From RGIG8597 sp050872545 (lineage in GTDB: Bacteria; Spirochaetota; GWE2-31-10), in assembly GCA_050872545.1 (NCBI GenBank), contig JBNMHA010000033.1, positions 1 to 23,750 on the forward strand: DNA of 23,750 nucleotides, in the 5' to 3' direction. A program made the position numbers and the translations under genes. The notes beneath the pieces are model-generated. The model saw only the letters and a list, made by a program, of their open reading frames with translations, was not told the origin of the DNA and made no database searches. This document shows positions 1 through 6,808 of this stretch, piece by piece; position 1 is the stretch's first letter, and every line of letters starts with the position of its first letter.

Positions 1-30
1 ATATTATATCAAATATGTCAATTGAATTTA

Positions 31-36
31 TATAAT
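31..36 (+). promoter_or_regulatory. candidate -10 box upstream of the XRE regulator
   Basis: TATAAT matches the -10 consensus exactly and lies 22 bases before the ATG at 59. No good -35 hexamer sits at the right distance. The flanks carry an inverted repeat, ATATCAA at 6-12 and TTGATAT at 49-55, and an 8-base palindrome TCAATTGA at 18-25, which could be an autoregulatory operator. The region is almost pure A+T, so a chance match is possible. Confidence 0.3.
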
Positions 37-58
37 AATATATCTAAATTGATATAAA

Positions 59-373
59 ATGGATTTAGAAAGAATTGTAATCGACAACATAAAAAGAATT
101 CGCAAAGAAAAACGTATCACTCAAGAGCAGCTTGCCGAAGCGTGCAGTACAGCTACCAGCTACATCGGGCTTATGGAAACCTATAAAAATGTTCCTAAAC
201 TATCTACAATCGAAAAAATTGCAAATGCGTTGGACGTTGAGCCGGAAATTTTATTCAAGAAAAATCAGATTGACAGCAGCAAGGAAGAGCAGATAAACAA
301 AATTGTTAATTCAGTTTTGGAAGATATGAAAAAAATATTGTACAAATCATTAAAAGAAAATTTTCCCGAATAA
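59..373 (+). CDS. XRE/Cro-family helix-turn-helix transcriptional regulator
   Basis: A small DNA-binding regulator of 104 residues. Residues 9-68 form a typical HTH_3 fold. The helix-turn-helix is near residues 21-40, with TQEQLAEA followed by the recognition segment SYIGLMET, and the domain closes with the LSTIEKIANAL motif. Residues 69-104 are a charged, probably helical tail of unknown role, perhaps for dimerisation. No Shine-Dalgarno sequence precedes the ATG, although most genes here have a clear AGGAG-type site, so translation from a very short leader is possible. Regulators of this size often control themselves or a neighbour; the target cannot be told from this window. The next intact gene begins more than 500 bases downstream. 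Confidence 0.9.
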   Translation: MDLERIVIDNIKRIRKEKRITQEQLAEACSTATSYIGLMETYKNVPKLSTIEKIANALDVEPEILFKKNQIDSSKEEQINKIVNSVLEDMKKILYKSLKENFPE

Positions 374-405
374 CTTATGCCGATGAATCCGTTGAGGTAA
401 AATAG

Positions 406-759
406 ATGTTAAAAAGGACTTTCAAATATTGTTCAACACATAAAGATGATGAAAAATATATGTAGGAAATGTGTGTGCAAGGAATTGAGTTTGTATTTCG
501 ATATTCATTTTGAGCAATTTTCAGAAGTACAAGCAATTTTGAACTTTATACAGGCAGCGATGAACGTAAGATATGCAGAAAAATCTTTTCCCCGATGTAT
601 AAAGCTGCAATTATTTGCTTAATAATACTTGTCTGTAGTTTATTTCTCGCAGCAAAAATTAATTTCTGTTGGCTATTTTTGTCAATTCCGGTTGGTATTT
701 ACGGTGCGATATGTACTTGGCTTGCGGTATCATATTACAAACTTCTGAAAAAATTATAG
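406..759 (+). pseudogene. DUF2812-family membrane protein remnant with two in-frame stops
   Basis: One reading frame runs from the ATG at 406 to the TAG at 757 but is broken by TAG at 463 and TGA at 511. The start, MLKRTFKYCSTHKDDEKYM, then EMCVQGIEFVF, resembles the N-terminal part of DUF2812 proteins (K-F-K-x-F, then a conserved E-M-x-x-x-G-W-E-F segment). After the second stop the frame gives FRSTSNFELYTGSDERK and two hydrophobic helices ending YYKLLKKL, which matches the family C-terminus (FELYSD-like motif and two membrane segments). About 50-70 residues usually found between these parts are missing. Intact DUF2812 proteins are often paired with PadR regulators; none is seen here. Family identification is from memory of the family pattern. 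Confidence 0.7.
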
Positions 760-902
760 CTTAATTCATTAACTAAGACTGATAGGCAACACTTATTTTG
801 AATCATTATACACACCTAAAAACAGCTTTAATGTAACAAAAAACGGATTGATTTGACAAAATCGATAAAAATATTAAATGTAGTCATTAAAATTATTAAT
901 CA
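760..902 (+). promoter_or_regulatory. intergenic region with TTGACA -35-like box and inverted repeat
   Basis: A perfect -35 hexamer, TTGACA at 853-858, overlaps an inverted repeat: ATTGATTT at 847-854 and AAATCGAT at 859-866, one mismatch, gap GACA. A repressor bound here would cover the -35 box. The -10 is unclear; TATTAA at 872 is too close, and TAAATG at 875 has the right spacing but a poor match. The rest of the stretch shows no gene that I recognise. Confidence 0.3.
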
Positions 903-1607
903 GTGAGTTGTGATGTGGCAGCGGATAATGAATATTTGTTGTGTGAAAGAGATTGGGTCTACTATGTTTTAATTGCCGTAGCCGGTTTTTACGGTGCGTT
1001 TACTTATTTGCTGCGCGGCAATGTGTTTTGCAATGCGCAAACCGGAAACGTTGTGCTGATGGGGCTTGCTTTAGGTTCGGGCAGATGGGGCGAAGCTTTA
1101 TATTATACAATTCCGATTTTTGCGTATATGCTTGGAGCTTTTGTTTCAGAACTTTTGCCAAGTCCTACAAAACGTGTACTGCATATTCGCTGGGAAAGTA
1201 TTCTTATGGGAATAGAAATGCTTGTAGTGCTGCTTTTGGGTTTTGTGCCGGAAACAGCTCCTGTTCAAATTTCGCAGGTTGCAATTAATTTCATTGCTTC
1301 TATGCAATACAACACTTTTCGGCAGGCACAGGGAATGCCGATGGCGACAACTTTTGCCACAAATCATATTCGACAGATCGGTGTAGGTTTGGCTGCAGAA
1401 CTTTGCTGTAGGGGAAAAGAAGACAAGAGCCATCGAAAGAAAATGAAGAAACATTTTTTTATGCTGATTTTCTTTTTTTTCGGAGCTGTTATCGGAACAG
1501 TTTTCTGCAACCAATGGAAAGGCAAAGCAATTTGGATTAACCTTATTCCGCTTGGGGTTCTTTTGGTTCTGTTTATTTATAATGATATGAAAGAAGTCAG
1601 AGATTGA
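903..1607 (+). CDS. DUF1275 (YoaK-type) integral membrane protein
   Basis: A 234-residue membrane protein of the YoaK/DUF1275 family, whose substrate is not established. Residues 19-55 carry the family hallmark: a first helix ending in a G-x-x-x-A-x-T-Y segment, a short loop with G-N-V-F, and N-A-Q-T-G-N-V-V at 44-51. Several further hydrophobic segments follow, with a basic loop near residues 172-184 and a cytoplasmic-looking acidic end. The start is GTG at 903; a stop codon at 897 in this frame rules out a longer protein, and no ATG occurs before the first helix. GTG at 915 is an alternative. No strong ribosome-binding site is visible. Its stop codon lies 2 bases before the next ATG, so the two genes are translationally close. 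Confidence 0.85.
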   Translation: MSCDVAADNEYLLCERDWVYYVLIAVAGFYGAFTYLLRGNVFCNAQTGNVVLMGLALGSGRWGEALYYTIPIFAYMLGAFVSELLPSPTKRVLHIRWESILMGIEMLVVLLLGFVPETAPVQISQVAINFIASMQYNTFRQAQGMPMATTFATNHIRQIGVGLAAELCCRGKEDKSHRKKMKKHFFMLIFFFFGAVIGTVFCNQWKGKAIWINLIPLGVLLVLFIYNDMKEVRD

Positions 1608-1609
1608 AA

Positions 1610-2581
1610 ATGGATTTTGAAATTGTTAAAATAAAGGAACAAACAAATTCAATACTTAACGAACTTACTGAACTATGGGAAAAATCTGTCCGAGCAACGC
1701 ATTTGTTTTTGTCTGTAGATGAAGTTCAAAAAATTAAACAATATGTTCCGCAGGCATTAAAAGAAATTGCAGTGTTGACTGCTGCTGTTGATAACAACGG
1801 AAATTTTCTTGGTTTTATGGGAACTGTGAATGGTAAGCTTGAAATGCTTTTTCTTGCACCGGAACAAATCGGAAAAGGTATCGGGAAAATTTTGCTTTTA
1901 TATGCGATTGAAAATTACGGCGTAACGGAACTGACTGTCAATGAACAAAATCCTCATGCCGAAGGTTTCTACAAACATCTTGGTTTTGAAGTATACAAAC
2001 GAACTTTAAATGATGAACAGGGAAATTCGTATCCGATTTTGTATATGCGGTTAAATAATAATTACAGAGGAAAAAATATGCAGAAATTAACAGATAAATT
2101 TGAATTCAGAAATATTCGTGCAGATGAAGTCGAACAGGTTATAAAGATTGAACAAATTTGTTTTTCATCGAACAAAGCTTGCACCGAAGACTATATGAGA
2201 AAAATAATAATGAATGCGTCCGAATTGTTTTTTACTGCGGTTGATAAACACTGCGGAAAAATAGCCGGATTTATTAATGGATTTGCAACAGATGAATGCA
2301 CTTTCAGAGATGATTTTTTTACCGATGCGGACTTGCACCGAGCTAACGGCAAAAATATTATGATACTTGGGCTTGCGGTGTTGCCGGAGTACCGCGGACT
2401 GGGACTTGCGCGCGAACTTATGAATACACTGAAATCCGAACAGAAAGAACGTGAGGCAATAGTGCTTACGTGCCTTGATTCAAAAGTTGAAATGTACAAA
2501 AAAATGAACTTTCAGGATAACGGAATTTCTGAATCATGCTGGGGCGGCGAAAAATGGCATGAGATGAGTTGCCGAATTTAA
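1610..2581 (+). CDS. double GNAT acetyltransferase (YjaB-like GNAT fused to a second GNAT)
   Basis: About 323 residues with two acetyltransferase domains. Residues 1-150 resemble YjaB-type GNATs: SVRATHLFLS, the acetyl-CoA loop QIGKGIG, and TVNEQNPHAEGFYKHLGF, ending at YPILYMRL, which is where single-domain relatives normally stop. Residues 157-323 form a second GNAT with the acetyl-CoA loop YRGLGLA. An ATG at 2078, codon 157, is preceded by AGAGG at 2066-2070 with a 7-base gap, an ideal ribosome-binding site. Both other frames have stops at 2052-2061. This looks like two former genes joined by loss of a stop or a one-base indel, with possible independent translation of the second half. ATG 1610 is preferred over TTG 1604, which overlaps the upstream stop. 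Acceptor substrates are unknown. Confidence 0.85.
   Translation: MDFEIVKIKEQTNSILNELTELWEKSVRATHLFLSVDEVQKIKQYVPQALKEIAVLTAAVDNNGNFLGFMGTVNGKLEMLFLAPEQIGKGIGKILLLYAIENYGVTELTVNEQNPHAEGFYKHLGFEVYKRTLNDEQGNSYPILYMRLNNNYRGKNMQKLTDKFEFRNIRADEVEQVIKIEQICFSSNKACTEDYMRKIIMNASELFFTAVDKHCGKIAGFINGFATDECTFRDDFFTDADLHRANGKNIMILGLAVLPEYRGLGLARELMNTLKSEQKEREAIVLTCLDSKVEMYKKMNFQDNGISESCWGGEKWHEMSCRI
2066..2080 (+). promoter_or_regulatory. internal ribosome-binding site and start codon inside the double GNAT gene
   Basis: AGAGG at 2066-2070, then ATG at 2078 in frame with the upstream domain. The context ACAGAGGAAAAAATATG is close to the start sites at 4141 and 6809 (CAGAGGAA before ATG), so it probably works or once worked as a true start. 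Confidence 0.55.
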
Positions 2582-2801
2582 TTATATTGCAGCAAAAATT
2601 CTATATTACCGAAAAGTTGTTATTCCTAGACTTTTTCCCTGTTCATTTCAGAGTTTGACCTACAAGCGTTTACAAAGTAAGCACCGGAAATCTATTCAAA
2701 TGTTTGCAGAATATTATCTGAATACGCCGGGTAATGACATAATTTTTAAGCTAGACAATGACAAAATATAGCCTTTTTCAGTGGCGTTAAAATTGCAAGT
2801 G

Positions 2802-2832
2802 TGATATTATGAATTAGTTAGTATAAACTAAC
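2802..2832 (+). promoter_or_regulatory. extended -10 promoter with overlapping palindromic operator
   Basis: TGATATTAT at 2802-2810 is an extended -10 element (TG-n-TATTAT, five of six matches). The expected start of transcription falls on an inverted repeat, GTTAGT at 2817-2822 and ACTAAC at 2827-2832, separated by ATAA. The wider stretch TTAG...CTAA vaguely recalls DtxR- or MarR-family operators, but I cannot assign a regulator. AGGAGG at 2848-2853 is the ribosome-binding site for the gene at 2865. Confidence 0.5.
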
Positions 2833-2864
2833 CTAATGATTTAACTGAGGAGGTTGTTAATCCA

Positions 2865-3503
2865 ATGACAGCAGAAGAGTACAAAAAAATATCAATCAAA
2901 GAATTTACAAAAGCAGCAAAAATATACGACAGCGGACATGCCGGTATTTATGAATTGTGCAAAGATGATTATCCGCCTATTTTGGAAGAATTGGAAAAAG
3001 AAAATTTTATCGATTTGCTTGATTGCGGCTGCGGAACAGGACCGGTAATTGAACTGCTGCGTGAAAAACATCCGGATAAAAATTACACCGGAATCGATTT
3101 AACGCCTGAAATGATTAATGTAGCAAAAGCGAAAAATTTGTCTAACACGCAGTTTATAGTCGGTGATTGTGAAAAATTGCCTTTTCCTGATGAATCGTTT
3201 GATGCTGTAATTTGTTCAAACAGTTTTCATCATTATCCAAACCCACAGGATTTTTTTGATAATGTGTATCGTGTTTTAAGGAAGAACGGTCGTTTTATTC
3301 TGCGTGATTATTCGTCATGTGATTTCCTTGTATGGCTTGTGAATCATCTGGAAATGCCGCTTGTGCGGTTCTTTGGTCATGGAGATGTTCGTATTTATAA
3401 GAAGTCGGAATGTGAAGCGATGTTGAAAAAAGCCGGACTTGTGCCTGTAACAGTTGAAATCAGAAAAAAAATGAGACTTCACGTTGTGGCACGAAAAGAG
3501 TAA
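2865..3503 (+). CDS. class I SAM-dependent methyltransferase
   Basis: A 212-residue soluble methyltransferase of the Methyltransf_11/UbiE-like type. Motif I, LLDCGCGTG, is at residues 51-59. The acidic ribose-binding residue is in GIDLTPEMI about 25 residues later, followed by GDCEKLPFPDESFDAV and the motif-IV region SNSFHHYPNP, then RVLRKNGRF. Length and order are normal for the family. The substrate cannot be read from sequence; the C-terminal part (FGHGDVRIYKKSECEAML) is the usual substrate-side helix. It is the first gene after the promoter and palindrome at 2802-2832 and has a strong AGGAGG site. The stop is 3 bases before the next ATG, so it is almost surely co-transcribed and coupled with the hydrolase-like gene at 3507. 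Confidence 0.9.
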   Translation: MTAEEYKKISIKEFTKAAKIYDSGHAGIYELCKDDYPPILEELEKENFIDLLDCGCGTGPVIELLREKHPDKNYTGIDLTPEMINVAKAKNLSNTQFIVGDCEKLPFPDESFDAVICSNSFHHYPNPQDFFDNVYRVLRKNGRFILRDYSSCDFLVWLVNHLEMPLVRFFGHGDVRIYKKSECEAMLKKAGLVPVTVEIRKKMRLHVVARKE

Positions 3504-3506
3504 CAA

Positions 3507-4127
3507 ATGGGACAAAAGTTCAACGCTAATTTCTTGTATTATTTGACAATGTGCCGCAGCCGGAAAATGATTATCAGGCAGTACGGCAGAAAATTCTGGA
3601 AATCGTTTAAGAAAATAAGCAATGCAAAATTCAAAGAACTGATGAAAGAATTTGAAGACATCGGAGATTCAATGTTTGCTTTTAATTATGTTTATGCACC
3701 CGGATATGTGGCAGAGTTTACTACGATGGAAAAACTGGGACTTGCGCAGCATGACTGCGATGAGCTTATGCTTAAAATGAATGAAAAAATGCTGCTTACC
3801 GTGCCTAAACTGCTGCTTAATGCTGTAGGTAAAATGTATTACAAAAATATGGCAAAGCTTGCTGAAAATCGAGTGCAGAACAAACCTGATAAGCTTCATC
3901 CGTTTGATTGGGATATTGATTTCCGTAGGAAAGGAAAAGATACTTTTGAAATAGATATAAAAACCTGCGGATTTATCGAATATACGAAAAAGTACGGAGG
4001 AAGTTTCATGCTGCCGGGAATTTGTCGTGTTGATTATTTGATTGCACATTATATGAATGTGGGATTTGACCGCACGCAGACACTTGGCGAAGGTGGTACG
4101 ATGTGTGACTGCCGTTATAAGATGTAG
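3507..4127 (+). CDS. L-2-amino-thiazoline-4-carboxylic acid hydrolase family protein
   Basis: A 206-residue protein that I assign to the L-2-amino-thiazoline-4-carboxylate hydrolase family. The founding member works in bacterial conversion of 2-aminothiazoline-4-carboxylate to L-cysteine. The clearest signature is near the C-terminus: DYLIAHYMNVGFDRTQTLGEG followed by the cysteine-containing MCDCRY. The upstream segment FEIDIKTCGFIEY and the early YGRKFWKSF also fit the family. There is no signal peptide or membrane helix. Many members of this family in gut bacteria are annotated only by homology and may act on other substrates. It begins 3 bases after a methyltransferase and is followed 13 bases later by a membrane protein, which suggests a three-gene module. 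Confidence 0.75.
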   Translation: MGQKFNANFLYYLTMCRSRKMIIRQYGRKFWKSFKKISNAKFKELMKEFEDIGDSMFAFNYVYAPGYVAEFTTMEKLGLAQHDCDELMLKMNEKMLLTVPKLLLNAVGKMYYKNMAKLAENRVQNKPDKLHPFDWDIDFRRKGKDTFEIDIKTCGFIEYTKKYGGSFMLPGICRVDYLIAHYMNVGFDRTQTLGEGGTMCDCRYKM

Positions 4128-4140
4128 CAGAGGAAATTGT

Positions 4141-4647
4141 ATGATTTTTTTGAAACTGATTTTAGAAACAATAATTATTTGCTTATTAGTCGTCGGAATG
4201 TTGTTGCTGATGATTAGAAACGGAGCTGTCGCAGCGATACATTTTTATCCTAAAAAAGTTCGTGACCGGGTAGTGGAATTGGGACTAACAACGCCGCAGA
4301 AGATTAGAAAAAATTCTATAAAGTTCAAGGCAATATGCATTCCGGTATATATTGTTTATACGTATGTTGCTGTGTACGTTGTTAATGCTGCGGCTTCATT
4401 TTCAAGTGCGTTTTTGCAAATGCTGTTTATATTTGAAGTTTTTAATTTGTTTGACTGCTTTGTGATAGATGAAACTTGGGTGAAAAAGAGCAAAGTATGG
4501 ATTATTCCGGGAACGGAAGATTTAGTAAGTGAGTATGTTCCGTTAAATGTTCAAATCAAAAAGCGTTTTGCTGCGTCAATATTGCTTGCTGCTATTGCTG
4601 CTGTTTTGGCAGGAATATTTTCATTATTGCAAAATGTTATAAGCTGA
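4141..4647 (+). CDS. small integral membrane protein, function unknown
   Basis: A 168-residue membrane protein without a family that I can name. The start at 4141 is chosen because AGAGGA at 4129-4134 lies 6 bases upstream; the frame stays open upstream but would run into the previous gene. Four hydrophobic segments are visible: residues 3-27, about 57-77, about 82-103 and about 145-165. A basic, proline-containing loop with HFYPKKVRDRVVELGL lies between the first and second, and a loop with DETWVKKSK and WIIPGTEDL between the third and fourth. It is probably translated from the same transcript as the methyltransferase and the hydrolase-like gene. No catalytic motif is visible. A transport or accessory role is a guess only. 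Confidence 0.75.
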   Translation: MIFLKLILETIIICLLVVGMLLLMIRNGAVAAIHFYPKKVRDRVVELGLTTPQKIRKNSIKFKAICIPVYIVYTYVAVYVVNAAASFSSAFLQMLFIFEVFNLFDCFVIDETWVKKSKVWIIPGTEDLVSEYVPLNVQIKKRFAASILLAAIAAVLAGIFSLLQNVIS

Positions 4648-4721
4648 AGTTATTAGGTAAATTCAGAGTTTTATCATTGAAGTGGCTTTGCAATTTGTCC
4701 AATAAGTAATTTTACCGGTGG

Positions 4722-4751
4722 TTGAACATATCAAAAATTTTAGTTTATGAT
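4722..4751 (+). promoter_or_regulatory. candidate promoter upstream of the LCM-type methyltransferase
   Basis: TTGAAC at 4722-4727 and TATGAT at 4746-4751 with an 18-base spacer. The match is decent but untested, and it would give a leader of about 120 bases before the ATG at 4882. The intergenic stretch 4648-4881 shows no recognisable gene remnant or riboswitch to me. Confidence 0.35.
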
Positions 4752-4881
4752 TATGCCGAAACTACCATATATAGTGCGTAGCTAATATTTCGACAGATGC
4801 GCTTCATACTTTTTGTACAAATTCCGGTTGATAATCTCTGTGAAAACTCAACATTATTACGCTATATATAAGGAAGAAAAT

Positions 4882-5688
4882 ATGGAAAAAATAAAACCGA
4901 CATTAAACGGAGTGCAGGAAACAATGCTTCAAAGTTTCTACGCAAGGGCGTTGTATTCCAAACAAAAGAATCATAAATTTTATGATGCAAAAGCAATCGA
5001 GATAGTCGACAAACTTGATTACGATTTTTCAAATGCGGAAAAAGATTCGCTTATGAACAACGGAGTAATTGCAAGAACTATAGTTTTTGATGAACTTGTG
5101 AAAGCATTTATTGATGAGAACCCGGATTGCACGGTTGTGAATATTGCCTGTGGTTTGGATACAAGAGTGTATCGTATGGATAACGGAAAAATTAGCTGGT
5201 ACAATTTGGATCTTCCGGAAATAATCGCTGTTCGTGACCAAATTTACGGCGAAAATGGGCGAATATCTTCTATCGGTTGTTCGGTGCTGGATCCTGATTG
5301 GACAAAGCAAGTAAAAACGCGAACAAAAATGCTTTTTATTGCAGAAGGTCTTTCTATGTATTTAACAGCGGAAGAAAATGCGAAGATGCTGAATATTATT
5401 CATGATAATTTTGACAATGCGGTGGTAATGCTTGAATGTCTGGCGAAGAAATGGGTTAATAAGGAAAAAATTGAGCGGTCAATAGAGAAAACCGGCGCGA
5501 AATATGTATTCGGTGCAGATTGCTTTGAAGATTTGGGTGATATTGCACAAGGATATAAAAAAATTAAAGATGACAACATTACGCGCGGAATGATTGCGAT
5601 TTTTCCTATTCTAAAACCGTTTGCCGGGCTTCCTTATGTGCGCAAGTCAACAGAGAAAATTTTAATTTTTGAAAAAGCGGCTGATTAA
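4882..5688 (+). CDS. leucine carboxyl methyltransferase (LCM)-family O-methyltransferase
   Basis: A 268-residue SAM-dependent methyltransferase of the LCM/Ppm1/TcmP type. Family marks are the long N-terminal helical region (GVQETMLQSFYARAL, residues 10-24, and the NNGVIARTIVFDE segment near 59-71), the SAM-binding motif VVNIACGLDTRVYR at 85-98, and NLDLPEIIAVRDQ where the aspartate would contact the ribose. FIAEGLSMYL follows in the usual place. Bacterial members methylate carboxyl or hydroxyl groups of small molecules; the substrate here is unknown. The start at 4882 follows AAGGAAG; an in-frame extension to 4813 has no ribosome-binding site and an un-family-like sequence. It is followed 33 bases later by a membrane methyltransferase. 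Confidence 0.85.
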   Translation: MEKIKPTLNGVQETMLQSFYARALYSKQKNHKFYDAKAIEIVDKLDYDFSNAEKDSLMNNGVIARTIVFDELVKAFIDENPDCTVVNIACGLDTRVYRMDNGKISWYNLDLPEIIAVRDQIYGENGRISSIGCSVLDPDWTKQVKTRTKMLFIAEGLSMYLTAEENAKMLNIIHDNFDNAVVMLECLAKKWVNKEKIERSIEKTGAKYVFGADCFEDLGDIAQGYKKIKDDNITRGMIAIFPILKPFAGLPYVRKSTEKILIFEKAAD

Positions 5689-5721
5689 TCTGAATGTTAT
5701 AGAAATGAAGTGAGTTTTATT

Positions 5722-6660
5722 ATGAAAGACAAAAAGGAACATTTGCCGATTTATGGCGTAGGTCCGATTTACGGAATTGTAATTATTGCACTGACAGTTG
5801 CCGGATGTATTTTGTCGGCAATGGGGAAGTTTGATGTGTTTAAATACAAAATGAATCGCGTTGCATTTCTTATTATAGGCATTGTAATATTTGCTTTTGG
5901 GTTTATTGTTTGGTTTTGCGCTGCATTTACAATCGATAAGTATATTAAATCTAATGAATTATGCGTTGACGGAATATATTCTTGGGTCAGAAATCCATGT
6001 TATTCCGGAATAATGCTTATGTGTACAGGCGTTGTATTTACTGCAAACAATATTCTGCTGCTTATACTTCCTGTTTGTTATTATTTGTTTATGACAATTT
6101 TGATGAAGAACACAGAAGAGATATGGCTTAAAAAGCTTTACGGTGCGGATTATGAAACATATTGCCGTGAGGTGAATCGCTGTATTCCTTTTCCCGGAGA
6201 TTTCAGAAAAATATATGAGACAAAAATTTCAGATGTAAGATGGATAATTTATGACATTTTAGGAAATATAGGCTGGATTTTATACTTTATATGTATTGCG
6301 TTGCTGTTTGGAAAACGCCCCGAATATATGAGCAATTCGGCGGTTTATACGTTTGCAGTGTTTGCTATCGTTCCTGCGTTGATTATGTCAGTCGGAATTG
6401 CAGAGTTAATAAGCGAAAGGTTTGCAAAACTCGACCGTGTGCTTTCACAAAAAAGGCTTTATCGCAGCTTTGGAATGCTTTTGTTTGGTGCTTTGTGCGG
6501 TTTTGTCATTTCCCTCGTAATGGTTTTATTAAATTTGAAAATCGGGTTTAGCTTATCTGCCCAAAAGTGTGCAGTAGGGTTATTGATTGCAAACGTACTT
6601 TTGGCTGTATTTGCTGCATTGCTGTTTGCCGGTTACAAAAAGCAGAAACAGTGCGGCTGA
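5722..6660 (+). CDS. isoprenylcysteine carboxyl methyltransferase (ICMT)-like membrane methyltransferase with extra membrane domain
   Basis: A 312-residue integral membrane protein. The first half is an ICMT/PEMT-type methyltransferase: three hydrophobic segments, then the signature GIYSWVRNPCYSG near residues 87-99 and the terminal EEIWLKKLYGADYETYCREV with the conserved E-E and Y-x-x-Y-x-x-x-V pattern. Bacterial members methylate lipids or small molecules. The second half (about 165-312) adds four more hydrophobic helices not needed for the fold, with a charged loop RFAKLDRVLSQKRLYR. I chose ATG 5722 with GAAGTGAG upstream; GTG 5710 would add four residues. It sits 33 bases after another methyltransferase, so the two may act in one pathway. 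Confidence 0.8.
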   Translation: MKDKKEHLPIYGVGPIYGIVIIALTVAGCILSAMGKFDVFKYKMNRVAFLIIGIVIFAFGFIVWFCAAFTIDKYIKSNELCVDGIYSWVRNPCYSGIMLMCTGVVFTANNILLLILPVCYYLFMTILMKNTEEIWLKKLYGADYETYCREVNRCIPFPGDFRKIYETKISDVRWIIYDILGNIGWILYFICIALLFGKRPEYMSNSAVYTFAVFAIVPALIMSVGIAELISERFAKLDRVLSQKRLYRSFGMLLFGALCGFVISLVMVLLNLKIGFSLSAQKCAVGLLIANVLLAVFAALLFAGYKKQKQCG

Positions 6661-6697
6661 TAACCTTAGTCAGTTATGATTGCTGAGGAAAACTTTT

Positions 6698-6789
6698 ATG
6701 AGCGGCGTGTAACCGGAAAATTGACAGTGTTTTTTGAATCTCCGTTTTGGGTCGGTGCTTTTGAATGTGCTGCAAAATGCCGAGTATAA
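6698..6789 (+). pseudogene. truncated, frameshifted YjdF (DUF2992) gene remnant
   Basis: TGAGGA at 6684-6689 leads to ATG at 6698, which reads only four codons (MSGV) before a stop. One frame over, from about 6707, the sequence reads TGKLTVFFESPFWVGAFE, which matches the start of YjdF/DUF2992 proteins (K-L-T-V-x-F-x-x-P-F-W-V-G-x-F-E). A stop at 6787 then cuts it after about 27 residues, where the family normally continues for some 100 more. So the gene has one indel near its start and has lost most of its body. In other bacteria yjdF is often controlled by a riboswitch for azaaromatic compounds; there is no room for one here because the previous gene ends at 6660. Confidence 0.7.
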
Positions 6790-6808
6790 AATTGCAGAGG
6801 AACAAAAA

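Noticed and set aside
2583..2771. A 63-codon open frame after the double GNAT gene, ending TAG at 2769, containing MFAEYYLNTPGNDIIF
   Set aside because: It has no start with a ribosome-binding site, no family that I recognise, and overlaps a region that could be open by chance. It may be a remnant, but I cannot support it as a gene.
6734..6808. N-terminal extension of the EFR1 protein from an upstream ATG
   Set aside because: The AGAGGA site at 6796 and the flavodoxin start YLSGTGNT define ATG 6809, and the extension overlaps the YjdF remnant in another frame.
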